Below are positions 37,901-50,200 of a stretch of DNA of 64,000 bases, piece after piece. The stretch lies in contig CM063283.1 of the NCBI GenBank assembly GCA_032173965.1, positions 80,788,743 through 80,852,742 on the forward strand, read 5' to 3'. This DNA comes from Sitta carolinensis (Eukaryota; Chordata; Aves; Passeriformes; Sittidae). The notes under the pieces are model-generated. The model saw only the letters and a program-made list of their open reading frames with translations. It searched no databases and was not told the origin of the DNA. Position numbers and translations under genes: made by a program. Each line of letters begins with the position of its first letter. Position 1 is the first letter of the stretch.

Positions 37901-40707
37901 CCTTATGAGTGTCCTCCTTCAGTAGCTCACAAATGTCTTCTCAGGCATGCAGCTCTCTTCAGGCATTCCACAGGGATCATAGGCTCCCAATCCTAGATTT
38001 TGGAACCTTTGCGATTCTCAGAGGTGTATGATTTAGAGGTTCCTTTTGTTTTATTACACGTTGTACATCTGATAGGTATATGCATCTAAAAATGGACTAC
38101 ACTGTCAACTCAATGCAGACACAATTAATGCTGTTCTGTATAAGCATATTGACCATGACTCAAAAATAAAGTGTAGTTTGCTAATTCAAATAGTGAGCAA
38201 TTTATTTGCTAATGTAAGCTGGTTAAATAGATTGTTCCTGTGTCCTTAGCCTGTAAGTAATCTTAAAATAAAAATCAACTATTTCAGAAAGTGTGATATA
38301 GAGGTGACCCAAATCTTACAGAAGTTCTTGAGAAAGCTATGATTTTATTATATTCAGCCCAATGAATTTACAGGTAATAGAGACTGACTAGCTGCATCCA
38401 TCACTTTGTGGTAGAGATTTGAATGATGGTAACTCATGAAATCTGACACAAGGCCATTACAAAAGAAAACCTTACTACTCATTGCAACTTGTAAACTATT
38501 CTGAATTTACCATGGCATGGATGTATAAATGAGAAGAAAACCACAAGGATTCAGGTTCTAATTCAAGCAATACGTACAACCTTTAAAATTTCCCATCATT
38601 TTTCTAGGGGTTTAAAACCCTATGTAATTTTGAGGATCTATGTTACAGCAAATACCTAAGTTCTGCATTGTTCTATCCAATATTGATCTAACATCTCACT
38701 CGGTATATCCTTAGATCTGCTTCTACATTGCTGTCAATAGTAGTTATGTCTTGGCAGGAGTGTGTAGTAAAGAAAAAAATCAACATTCCTCACAAGTATG
38801 TCTACAACAAATAGGCTGTCTTTGAAATCCGAGCAACTTTCAGACCAGTTAACTATGGAAATAGGACACTCATGGTCATTCTGCTTGCAGACGCCCATCT
38901 GCAAACCATCCTTTCTACCCAGTAACTTTTGCACCTGAGGACTGATTTCCATGCTAATTGATACTAAATCAATGATCTCAAGGGCAGGATGCTATGTGTT
39001 TTAGGAAACAGGGAAGAAGGTAGGTAGAAGAGTTTATTAATGTTTTTCCTAAATGAAAGTCTAAAACATGACCTTTCAAACATACTCCAATACAGACTTC
39101 ATATCTGAATTTAATTTTGAAAGCTAAAGTGTAATTAAGCATAGTGGTTCTACTTCAAAAATAAACTTTTTAACAAGCATTACTCCTATGGTACTCCTCA
39201 AAAAATCAAATTGCTGTTTGCGTTCTACTTATTTTGATACTAGGGTAGGAACTCTGCTATTTCTCTTGCACAGCTAATGTTACAGTAGTGCTTTACACAT
39301 ACTGCCATTGCAGGTTCAGACACATCTAGCAATGTTTATTTGCTGGTTTTTAACATTCATGTGGGATGAGTACAGTCACAATTTTGGGGCAGATCTTTTG
39401 TAAGGACTGCACTCAGATAACAATATGTGGCTATTTAAGCCATCATAGTTTGGTCACAATATTTTTTCTTCTGCAACACTTGCTGGTTTTTTGAATGCTA
39501 GAAAACAAATTCCAACTTAAGTAAGATTTTATTGGTTATAATAAATAACTACTACAATAATTAATTTCTTTTAAATACATACAGTTAATAGGAGTGAAAA
39601 TGAGTACATTGATATCTACAGACAACTTTGCCTGTGGGACCGAGCATTCTACAGTGAAGAAATGGATGATCCACTTGCCAGGTGCACACAGACCCATTCT
39701 ATCTGCTCAGTTTATCCTCAGCTTCTGGAGAGAAATTCAACATAATGACAGCAGCAATGAAATCCCCATGAAACTCATGGAGTTAGCTTACATAATGCAA
39801 AAGCCCCACGAATAGATGAAGGTTTTGATTTTCTGGGGAAGAACATCCAGAAGCAGTAAGGCCTCTATCCCTGGAAATGCTGGGGGAAATTCTGCCCTGA
39901 GATTTCTCCTTTTATGAATATTGGCATCCAAGATTATTTCTTGAAAAAGCATTATTTCCTCTCTATGTGATTTACTCAAACTGGGAAAATTTTGTTTAGT
40001 TTGCCATTTAATTTTTTTTCCCCTCAGGTTAAATACCTGTCAGAGCACAGCAACATAGCAGCAAGAGTTTTTATCATGTTAATTCACCCTTTTTACTCTG
40101 TATATTAGAATTTGTCTTTTAGGTCAAGCAATGCATTTGAGAAGATGATAGGGTAAAGCAAAAAAATCAAGAAAGATGAGCCTATAATTGTATAAAGGCT
40201 GTATATCTCCTGTAATCACCCCTATGTAATAGTGACAGAAACAACTTGCTCTTTGGAAATTTCTTTCCATTTGTGTGACGACAATATTTCTCACTCAGTG
40301 TGGCAAAAATTTTGCCAGGAAATCTTGTGCTAGGCTAAAGACTGGAAAATCAGATTCCCCTTGCAATTCTGCCACAAACTTCATGGAAAGTCCTAAGAGG
40401 TATTTTAATTTTTCCTATTTCCCCATCTGTGAAATATGAATATTTTTTTCATAAATGTTCAGCATAAATGAACATTTGTTTGCTCATATATAGGCAGTAC
40501 TTGCAATCACTGGATGGAAAGAACAGAGTAATAGTTATAATTACTGAGAAAGACCAGAAAAATTGCTAACTGATGTATGAAACCTGATACTTCAAGGTCT
40601 TCTAGACAGAAAATTCATGCCTGAGCTGGCAAATGCAAGTCAGAAACTTCATTTACTATATTGTCTCCTATTCCCTTCCAATCTCTTAGACTTGCAACTA
40701 ATTTTCA
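34961..40707. other. Long unique interval, no gene and no transposon recognised
   Basis: Nearly 6 kb of AT-rich DNA. Frames reach about 85 codons, overlap on opposite strands and carry no domain. The part 36640-36960 is somewhat less AT-rich with overlapping frames on both strands, none recognisable. Confidence 0.5.
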
Positions 40708-40766
40708 TTTTCTTTCTTTTTCTCTTTTTTCTCTTTTCTCTTTTTTCCTCTTTTATCTTTTATCTC
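40708..40766. repeat. Polypyrimidine tract
   Basis: About 60 bp of C/T-rich sequence (TTTCTTTCTCTTTT-type words) with only a few A. Low complexity; not part of a recognisable splice site. Confidence 0.8.
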
Positions 40767-43753
40767 TGTAACAAACACTTCTGTTTTTCTTTACTTGAAC
40801 ACAAATATAGATTTTCTGTGGTTAAAATTTGTGTAAACTATTAACAGAAGCAGGTGTGCAATTTGTGCAACAGTACCTCAAATTTATATCAAAAGGACAT
40901 GGACTGTGCATATCTATTGAACAACTGCAACAATAATGTTTTTTGTGGTCATATGGTTAATTTGAGTGCATAACTGTTGGTTGTGCTTTCAAACTAAGCA
41001 TGCTAATGAAAGAATGTGCTGTGAAACCACATGCAAACAATGTATTACAATTTGCTTCAAAAGGTTTGTGTACATGTGAGTACACTATTAAAGCATTAGT
41101 AAAATATAGGGGTGATACTTGTGTTGGTTTAATATAAAATTAAATTGCCTGCTTTAAAATGTGTAGGGTGAGTAATTAGACACTATTTTTCAGGCCGATT
41201 CTATGATTATGGATTGATATTATATCAACACCATTCCTCCACAATAATAATAGTTGATATTATTTACCATTGGGATGAATGTTTTTAAAAACTCTTACCA
41301 TAGGGGGTTTGCTTTACATGGTATTATCTATCCCACTTTAAAAAATTTGAACACTATGAAAGTAACTAAAACACAAAAAGTATATATAAGTATTTCTTAA
41401 AAAGCTTGTAATTTCTTGAACATACAGTGATATGTTTAATGAAGGATACTTTGAAAGAATGGTAGCTCAATTCTTGCCACTTACCTTGCAGCAATAGAAT
41501 GATGCCTGGCGTATGTACAATAGAATATCTACTCTAATCAAAATAAGCCATCAAATCTATCTCCCCATCCCAGAGCAACATCAATTATTAATTCTACACT
41601 ATTCGAAACGCAGTTCTCTCTGAATTATCCTTTAAAAATTTTTCTTGGAAAAAAAATCTGTGATGCCTATTAAGCAGTACATTCTATTGCTTAGAAAACA
41701 TTTGTTACTGTCTAGCTGGACATCTGCTAGTCTACACATAAATAATGCTATCTGTTTATGTTCAGCCAGAACATAAACACACTTCTTTGACAATTGTACC
41801 TCATTTTTGTATCTTATCCATAGTGGATTTGGAGAACAGCTTATTTCCTTGCAATATTTATCAGGTTTCTACAAACTTTGCAGACTTTAGAATATGAGAG
41901 ATTTTGCTTGTGACTCACTGGTTTTCTCAGTGAAGCTCGTGCTCCCACTGCCATGGTCCTCAGCAGTATCTACCCTGTATGTAACTTCACCAGTTCCCAA
42001 GTATGCAGGAAGCTTCCTTTATGGCCACTCAGAAGAGTCACAGCCTTTTCTGGCTTACACAGCATTTAAAATATTTCCCCTCACTTTGGCTGTGATCTTG
42101 CCATAGTTTTATCATCTCAAGACTAAAAAAACCCAATACATATGTTTATTTTTTAAAAAAAATCAGATTAATCCTACTTCTCTGTACTGAGCTTTTTTGT
42201 TATTTCACAATCTTCCTACAATGGGGATTCTAAAACCACGGCAGCAGTTTCAGCTAAGATCTGGTACAGAAGAGGAGAAATGTATCATGTCATGTGTCTA
42301 AAAGAGATGGTGGTACATCCAGGCCAAAGTATGCATTTTTTGAGACAACTTGACTGCTTTTGACTGGAATTCAGTACAAATTCTACTAAACCACTCCTTC
42401 TGGTGGGCTGCAATCTCTTCTGTCGTTCTCTAAAGCATCAGGACAGCAAGATTAAGCACAGCACAGAAAACAACCACCAACCCTGTGAATCACAGGCTTC
42501 TAGCATAAAGTCACACCCAGCAGCCATTTTTATCCATGATATCCACTTATAATGCATTAAGTATAAATTGGAATTTATTTTTTTTTCTGAGCCTCTGTAG
42601 GTTTTCATTTTAATTTTTGAAAGCAATCTCTCCAAGTGTTTCTTCCCTCTGAAATAGAGAGCACTGACTCAAGTTAAGATGTAAACATAATTTTTGAATG
42701 CCTTAAATTTACAAACACAATCAGTTAGAAGACACCAAGGACTATCTTTGAAAGGCTAAATTCAGGATCACTGATACTTAGATGTATTATTTTCCACTTA
42801 TAAGGCACCATGCAAATCCCAAGCTATAGACAGAGCTTCCAGAATTCTTAATTATGCTGAAGACAAGGTTCACTACTGATGAAGATATCTAAATAAGAAA
42901 GAAAACAACAAAAAATTTTGTGTTGACATACTTGCATCTGATTTTTAAAAATATTTTTATAGTCTAAAATAAAGTTTACAGGGACTGTTTTTTTTTAAAC
43001 ATACGTCAGATTTGTCAGCTATATCAGTATTACATTTCAGTTTTTGTGTAACTATAACTGGTTCTCATTAATTCTGTACAATAGACAACAGAAAAGTTCA
43101 GAAGACAGAACTTTCAACAAAAAGTCTGAGAGTTACTTTATAGTAAAGATAAAATTTACTTAGAAGGCAAATTAAGTACTTCTGCAATCTAATAGGCAAC
43201 ATACTAAACACAGGTGTCACAATAAATAAGTAAGAAAACAAAGGATATTTGAGAGAAGTAAGGTCAGAAATAAACAGAAAACAGGGAAAAGAAATGTTTG
43301 CATATATTTACTGTAAAACTGAATTTACCAATAATCTTGAAATACTTGAATAACTTATGTATCCTCTTTTAATTAGAGCTATTTTTTGATATTTATTGAA
43401 AACTAAATTCCTTATGCTAACTTGTATAATAATTTATAGATCTTCAGTTTGAAAGTTATTTGGCTTATTAGAACCATTAAAGATAAAAATAAAATAAACA
43501 TTTTTTAAAATGTAAATTATATATATTGTATTGATTATGATGACTTTTTAAAAAATTGGTCCTATAAAAGAGGAAAAATTTGATCTCACATTTCCTAGAA
43601 AATTTGCAATTGACTTCTTGTCATACTGAATGCACTGTTTAGATTCATCTGATTTTGAGTCTTGAAATAGGCCTACCATACTTACTTATATCAAAATGTT
43701 AAAATTCTGCTTTAATTTTTTTGACCTGGCAATAAATGCATATGATGTTTCAA

Positions 43754-43756
<3 letters not shown>
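40767..43756. other. Unique AT-rich DNA, no gene recognised
   Basis: No transposon or gene is recognised. An isolated 'gattctatgattatggatt' near 41198-41216 recalls a CR1 tail, but nothing CR1-like precedes it. Confidence 0.5.

Positions 43757-43793
<37 letters not shown>
43757..43793. repeat. 37-T homopolymer run
   Basis: Thirty-seven uninterrupted T, the longest homopolymer in the window. No retroelement body is recognised on either side. Length may be unreliable because such runs are error-prone in sequencing. Confidence 0.95.
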
Positions 43794-43798
<5 letters not shown>

Positions 43799-45001
43799 TA
43801 GAGTACAATAGGCTCAGGAATCTTTAGTAAGAAAGAGGGAAAGAGGTATAATTTATGCAACTATATTGTACCTATTTCACTGGCTTTGCAAATATTTAAA
43901 ATTCTGATCTTCTCCTGATGCCAGGGGAAACAAAGAAATGTAGACATTTTCTTTACATCTTTCTAAATTGAAATGCATCACAAACAATTCCTTATAAATG
44001 TACTGAAATATACCACATGTCATCACCATTGACTTCAGGGGTTAGTCCTCTAAACAACAGATCTAAATAAGAGACCTCATCTGGCCTGTAATCTTGGCCA
44101 GTTTTTTGACATTTTTTCTGTGTGGCATCTTTCTTCAAACAGTGTCTTTCAAGGCACTCTGCCAAATTCATTGAAAGCAGAACATGGCTACTATGAAGAC
44201 AGATTGTAATACATGAAAGAAGTCACTATTTTGTAAGTCACAAGTAAGATGCGGGCAGATGGAGACAGCTACTGCAGCTACACATTAAGGGATTTGAGCC
44301 TCTGTGGCAAATTTGTAGAGAGTCTCAGAGCTGACTTGTGCCAACAAAGAGATAAGAAAAACTTTGGGAGAGTCTATTGCATGGCAGGAGATACAAAGAA
44401 AAGCCTTCCACAAATGCTGGGGAGATAGTGCCCAGGGAGGTGGCAGCTGTAATTTGGTGACCTGTTCTGAAGGGGTCCTGATTTCTGTCTGCACTTCTTC
44501 TTTCCCAGTGGGAGACATGTGGAAGCACATCTATTATCTCTGCCAGCTTCTGCTCCCTGGCCTTCTCAGTGAACACTGCAAAGAGGATTCATCTATTTCT
44601 TCCCAGTGTTGTCAACCCTTATGTCAATAAATTATTCTTATCTGTTAGAGTTCCTGTCGTCTCCTTTGCTGACCTTTTGTTCTCTATTTACTTGAAACAT
44701 TTCTTATAATTTATCTTAACCTCTGGTGCAATCTTCCTGTCATTCTATGCCTTTGCTTCTCTTCCCTTTATTTCACAGTGGCTTAACTTCATTTTGCTAA
44801 CTTCCAGTCCTTTATATTTTTTTGGTTTAGATCCTTTGAACGACCCTCTCCTGCTGAGGACTTATTGTAGCTCTTTCTGTATTGACCTTTCTGACCTTCT
44901 CATTTTCTTCTTTTTTGAAGACAAGAGGGAAAAAAAATTGTATAGAGTTAGCATTCTATTTACAGGTAGCTCAATTTGTGAAAGCATAGCTGTTCTATGA
45001 A
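43794..45001. other. Unique non-coding DNA, no gene recognised
   Basis: Overlapping frames of 81-88 codons on both strands at 44285-44630 show no domain. The local composition there is less AT-rich than its surroundings. No repeat family is recognised. Confidence 0.5.
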
Positions 45002-45174
45002 CTCCTCTCCTCTCCTCTCCTCTCTCCTCTCCTCTCCTCTCCTCTCTCTCCTCTCCTCTCCTCTCCTCTCCTCTCCTCTCCTCTCCTCTCCTCCTCTCCT
45101 CTCCTCTCCCTCCTTCCTCTCCTCTCCTCTCCTCTCCTCTCCTCTCCTCCTTCCTTCCTCTTTCTTCTCTTTCC
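45002..45174. repeat. 173-bp uninterrupted pyrimidine tract, (TCCTC)n pentanucleotide array
   Basis: Every plus-strand base from 45002 to 45174 is C or T. Most is a TCCTC pentamer array with occasional TCTC or TCC slips, ending in CTTCC/CTTT variants. The minus strand is therefore a 173-nt purine run. Local mirror symmetry of the units makes intramolecular triplex (H-DNA) possible. The minus-strand 104-codon frame of arginine, glutamate and glycine and the plus-strand serine/leucine/proline frame are by-products of the array, not genes. Confidence 0.97.
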
Positions 45175-46839
45175 AAATGTTCCAGAATATCTATCTTGGC
45201 TTCTTTTCAATGGTGTATAACCATTTCCAGTTGAAAACAGGCAAATTAGTTCCTTAAAAACAAAAGTTTTTGTTGTCAGAAACTACTTCAATGAGGCAGG
45301 TGTTTTGCTACAAAGCAGGTACATAAATATGTGTTATATAGACATGAATACGATACCAATGAAAACCACACATTGTGATGCCCAAACTACCAGGCATCCA
45401 GAGGCTCAGCAAAGACCTGACATTTGTCACTAGGTAGGATTGGAATTCAGTACTGGTAATAGCTTGTCATAATTCAGACAAGCACAGACACTGCACAACA
45501 CAACTGAGCTGGGCATTTTATATTTCCTATAACACATTCCGAGGCACCCTTTTCCATGTATCCCTAAAATGCCTGTAGATATCATTATGAAATACCTGAA
45601 ACAGAAGAAAAACTACCCCCTACTGTTTCTGTTCTTCAGAACACAGACACTTTTCCACTTCTTAATTCTTTTTCCTTAATCTGTCAAAAACTTTAAAGCC
45701 ATCCTGCCATTTTAACACTTTTAAAATTGCCCTAATTTGGTGCTCTGCACTGTTTCAAACTCTTTCTGAATTTAAATTTTTGCACCTCTGAGTCTTTAAG
45801 TGTTCTAAATTGCAGATTTTCTATATTCTATAATACATGGTTTTGCATCTTGTTTTTCCAATGTTCTCAATGCATATACTTAACATGTTTGCTTTTTCCT
45901 ACAAAACATCATCATGCTTTTTTCCCCTTGTCCTGCATGGTGATTGCACAGATTGCTATAAGGAACTGCACCTGCTGAATTCCCAAACATGTTGAGCTTT
46001 TGTTCACTGGCTAAATCCATATTCTGACTTTCCTTTGGAGTATGCAAATGCATCTGAAATGTGAAACCTCTCCTTCATGTGCTCTACCTTAAAACCTTAA
46101 AAGCTGGAGTCATTATTTCAACTATCAATCCCAACTCTGAACCCCTCAATTTCCACCTCTTTACTCAAAACCATGTCCCCTGCCACCAACCACACCATCA
46201 AAACCCACCAAAGTTTTAAGCTTCACTAAATCTTGCCAAAGGCATAAGGCAAATTGTTTTCCAGAGTTTCAAAGCATACCGAGACAGGGAGGCTTTACAC
46301 AAGGCATAAAAGATAATTCCAGTGAAAGAAAGGGAGTTTAAAACAAACTTTCTATGCACTTTCCTTTCTTTTGGAGTGAATTTTTTTTTTCTTTTTGTTG
46401 GGGTCCAAATGTACATCTCTAATCTTTTTTGTTAAAAAAAACATTACTTGTTCCTCTCCTGTTAAAAAAGAATTTTTCTTAGTTCTTTTCTTGTTCATCA
46501 ACCACACACATTTTTGTTTCATTCCTAATAAGCATTCACTTTTTAAAATTTTTTCTACTAATTTCAAATGAGGTTTTATATTTATTCTGTCATTTTAATC
46601 CCCAATGCTATTTTAGGAATGAGCAATAAGGAAAATCCATTTATTAACTACTGACTCTAAGCTGATAGATGAGGATTCAATCCTACCAGACACCATAAAT
46701 CTCAAAAAAGAGTTCATTAATCTGAAAATTTTCATTGTTACAGCTTTGCAGTAGTGACCAGAAGTAGAGTGGAGAAATTTCCCAGACAGTAAATAAAAAA
46801 TTGGGGAGAGTTCAAAACTAATGGGTGTACACTAATTTC
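45175..46839. other. Unique non-coding DNA, no gene recognised
   Basis: AT-rich DNA. Short T and A runs occur near 46380-46440. No repeat family or gene is recognised. Confidence 0.55.
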
Positions 46840-47260
46840 CTTTCCAAACTATTGCATGCAGAGTCACTAATAGAAGGAAAGTCCGTCATATCCCGAAGCA
46901 TGTATTAATATCTTGAAACAAGAGCTGCAGCAGCATCCAATTATACTGTGTTTCAGGGTTCACTCGTCCTGTGTTCTGAAAACTGCAGTTTAGTTTTATC
47001 AAAGGATGACATTTCATTTCCTTGATATGAGAGTGTTAGGTTTTGGTTGTCTAATTAAACAGTTCCATTCTAATAAAAAACTAAATTAGTAAGTGTGCTT
47101 GGTTAAAGTTGGCTGTACAAGTTGTGTCTGTAAAATCATAGAGAAATTAACAATTGCATACTTCATTATCTAATGTCAGTAGTTTACAGAAAATTATCTG
47201 AAAATATAATTAATTACAGTTAATGACCATATCTTGAGAGGGTCAGCTGAAGATTAAAGA
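46840..47260. other. Conserved non-coding element candidate
   Basis: A 420-bp stretch with no homopolymer or simple repeat, several CpG-containing words (gtccgtcatatcccgaagc) and clustered TAAT-type sites (gtctaattaaac, ataattaattacagtt). The texture resembles a conserved developmental enhancer. Unsupported by any comparison. Confidence 0.22.
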
Positions 47261-50200
47261 GAAAGTTGTGTTCACAGAACAGTACTTATTTTTACTAACA
47301 CCATCTTTAAGACTAACTCCTGTAATTGATTTTAAAATTATTTTTAATCGAAGCTTGAGTTCTTTATACTTAACATTTATTATGTTTTGACTACTCTTAA
47401 GATCATTGTTTCCTATTAAATTGTCTCATTACAGTCAATGGATTTCAATACAGCAATTATACACACTTTGTTGCAAAGAAAACGAAAGTGATGGAATAAA
47501 GAAAGAACCTTTGATTCCTTTGATTAGAATAATCACTAAATAGTATTTTAGCATTATACGCAAAATAAATAAAAACTGATTTTTTCTACCTAGATAATTC
47601 TAGATACTCACATGCAAGTTCTAAGTATCTATGTTTAAGAGAATATGCTGGAAGCTCCAATACAGCTGGCAAGGTAAGAGAAAATATCCTATGAAACTTG
47701 GAAGAAATAAAACTTTCTGTACATGTCCCAAGTATTTTCTTTAAATTCAAATATGTTGTTGCAAAATAATAATAAAAAATACAATAAATACTGCACAGTT
47801 TATTTGCCCCAGCCTCTCAGGGAGCTGAGATATCATCCTAAATCCATTATGCCATATGACCAAGGAAATAATTGAATCATTTATGTATTTTCCAAGCTGT
47901 CATAAACCACAGTTTCTGTGATTTGAAACACAAACTGAGAAAGGCTGAGAGTTCATTACTTTTTTAAAAGGCAACAGATAAGAATGCCAATATGTCCATC
48001 ATGCTACAGTGTGATGAAGTTGTATACATAAATGGAAGTCAACCTAATACGAAGTAACAAATAATTTTTTTTTCACTTGAGTTGCTCACTGGTCTACCTC
48101 TAATTAGTCTAAAATACATCTCTCCTTCCAGCTCCCACCTTTCAGTTCCTCTATGAGTTGTGTTAATTCTCACTAGGAATTACGAGTTGGCATTTATTTA
48201 CTTTGAAGCCTTATTGAACAGTGCTGAACCATATATGAATGAGACAACAATTCATCATCTTGAAAACTGGATATTTAATATTCAATGTCTTGATTTCCCT
48301 GAATAGGAAATAAAGCACTAAGCTGTACCAGTTTGTTGTTTTGATAGGGGGAAAGCTAATAGGATTCAAGAAAACTGACGCTTTATACAATTCATCTCCT
48401 ACTTGTTGTCTAAGAACATCAGCACTCCACAAGGACAAGTGTTAAGGTTTGCCACCAGTACAACTATGGAGTTTTAAGGACTCTTTTATTGGCTCTTTCT
48501 CTTAACTTGCTGAGTCTCAAAAAAGGCACGTGTTTTACACAATCTAACAATAATCAAAATCTTTACTTACAGGAAAATCACTGTAATTTTGAAAACGCTT
48601 TTCTGGTGTTCTCCAGGTATTTGCTTTTAGAAGTCATAAAGCAAGGAAAGGGAAATAGCTCCTGCGATCATACCTCGAAATTACACTGAAGGGTTAGACA
48701 AATTAGACATCTGCTTTTGCACCAATTACTGTGTTAAAGAAATTGTTGCTTCATACAGTGAAGGGGTCAATAAGACACCAAAGACAGGAGGATAAGCTAT
48801 ACAGACCAGAAAAACTAACCATTTCAGGAATGACAATCAGGACTGAACTGTGGGATAAGATTGCAAATAGAACTATTGGGATAAAGGTATGAAGTTCTTG
48901 ACTTTTTCATCTGAAAATGGAGGCTTCAGAATAGGTGGTAGCAACAGTAAAAATGGTAGCCATTGACTGGTGGTGGGTGGCAAAGAAAGATAACAGAAAG
49001 TCTCAGTCAAATAGTGTATGCTCAGCAAAAACAGCTTCAACAAACTGAGGTGAAAAGTCAAATTCTTTGAAGGACAAAATGGCTTTCAAAAACCGGTCAT
49101 TTACAACTGACCAGCATTCCCATTATGAGAAATTCTGGAATTGTTCATACGTTCCCAGAAAAATCAGTTTGTTCCTCATATCCATGAGAGGAATAATTTC
49201 ATGGCCAATTATCACCAAAAGCAGTGGAAAAGATCGCTTTGGGTCCTTAAAACCTACTAGTGATAGGAGAAATAAGGATATCCTTAGCTGAACAATACAC
49301 CTGCTATCAAAGAACTGAGCAAGCTTTTATGAAATCACACAAGGAAACGAAATATTTGTTATTAAAGGTGTTTGTTATTCTTTACCTGATCACTGTACAA
49401 GTTAGTGTTAGGGATACTACTGGAGCTCTAATGAGCTTCCAGATAGACCCCAGTATTTCAGTGAAATAAATTTGAAAAGCTTTCAGGCTAGAATTCCATT
49501 TCAGTTTTTACCATACAAGCAAGAGCACAGTATCTTGTGAGTCATCCGAGACAAATAAAACTTTCATTGTAATGTAAACAATTCTCTACATCTGTTTATT
49601 TAGCCCAAATGGCTGTTTTGCTGTGCCCAGAATGCTGAAAATCTTTTATGCTATCAGTCTCTTTTGCTCAGAGCACATGGGATTGAAGCTAACTTCTGTC
49701 CAGATCTCTGTAGTGTCAATACAGATCTTACATCGGGATTTCTTGGACAACTCTTTTGCAAATGGAATGAACCTAAAGACAGCAAAGCTAAAAGTTTGCT
49801 AATTTTGATTTGTTTACATAAAGGAAAGAGTATATATTTTTTCAATTTAAAAAGAAACTAAGTAAACTAAATGTTTTCTTATTTCCAGAAATGGATCCTA
49901 AAATGGGGAAAGAAAAAAATTCTAACAAGTTTTCTTAAAAACATCAGAAAAACAGACGTAAATGCCATAACGAGAGCATGCAATATTTTTACATAATTTA
50001 CATGGCTATTGCTGTATTACTTCTATATTCTTGACTCAACTCTAGGGTTGAGAATTTTTGCTAGGTTAAAAATTTAATTATTTCACTATAATCTTATGAT
50101 GGACATTAAACTGATATTAAATATTTCTAGCAGATATGCACTTAATTTCTATGACTACTTAATATTTCAATGCATCCCTTTCACTGTGTAGCCATGGAAT

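Noticed and set aside
41161..41230. Possible CR1 3' tip at gattctatgattatgg
   Set aside because: The expected upstream blocks (gatgatcct..., ttccaac...) are absent; a single tail-like word is not enough.
44862..45257. Arg/Glu/Gly-rich minus-strand frame and Ser/Leu/Pro-rich plus-strand frame
   Set aside because: Both are translations of the pentanucleotide pyrimidine array.
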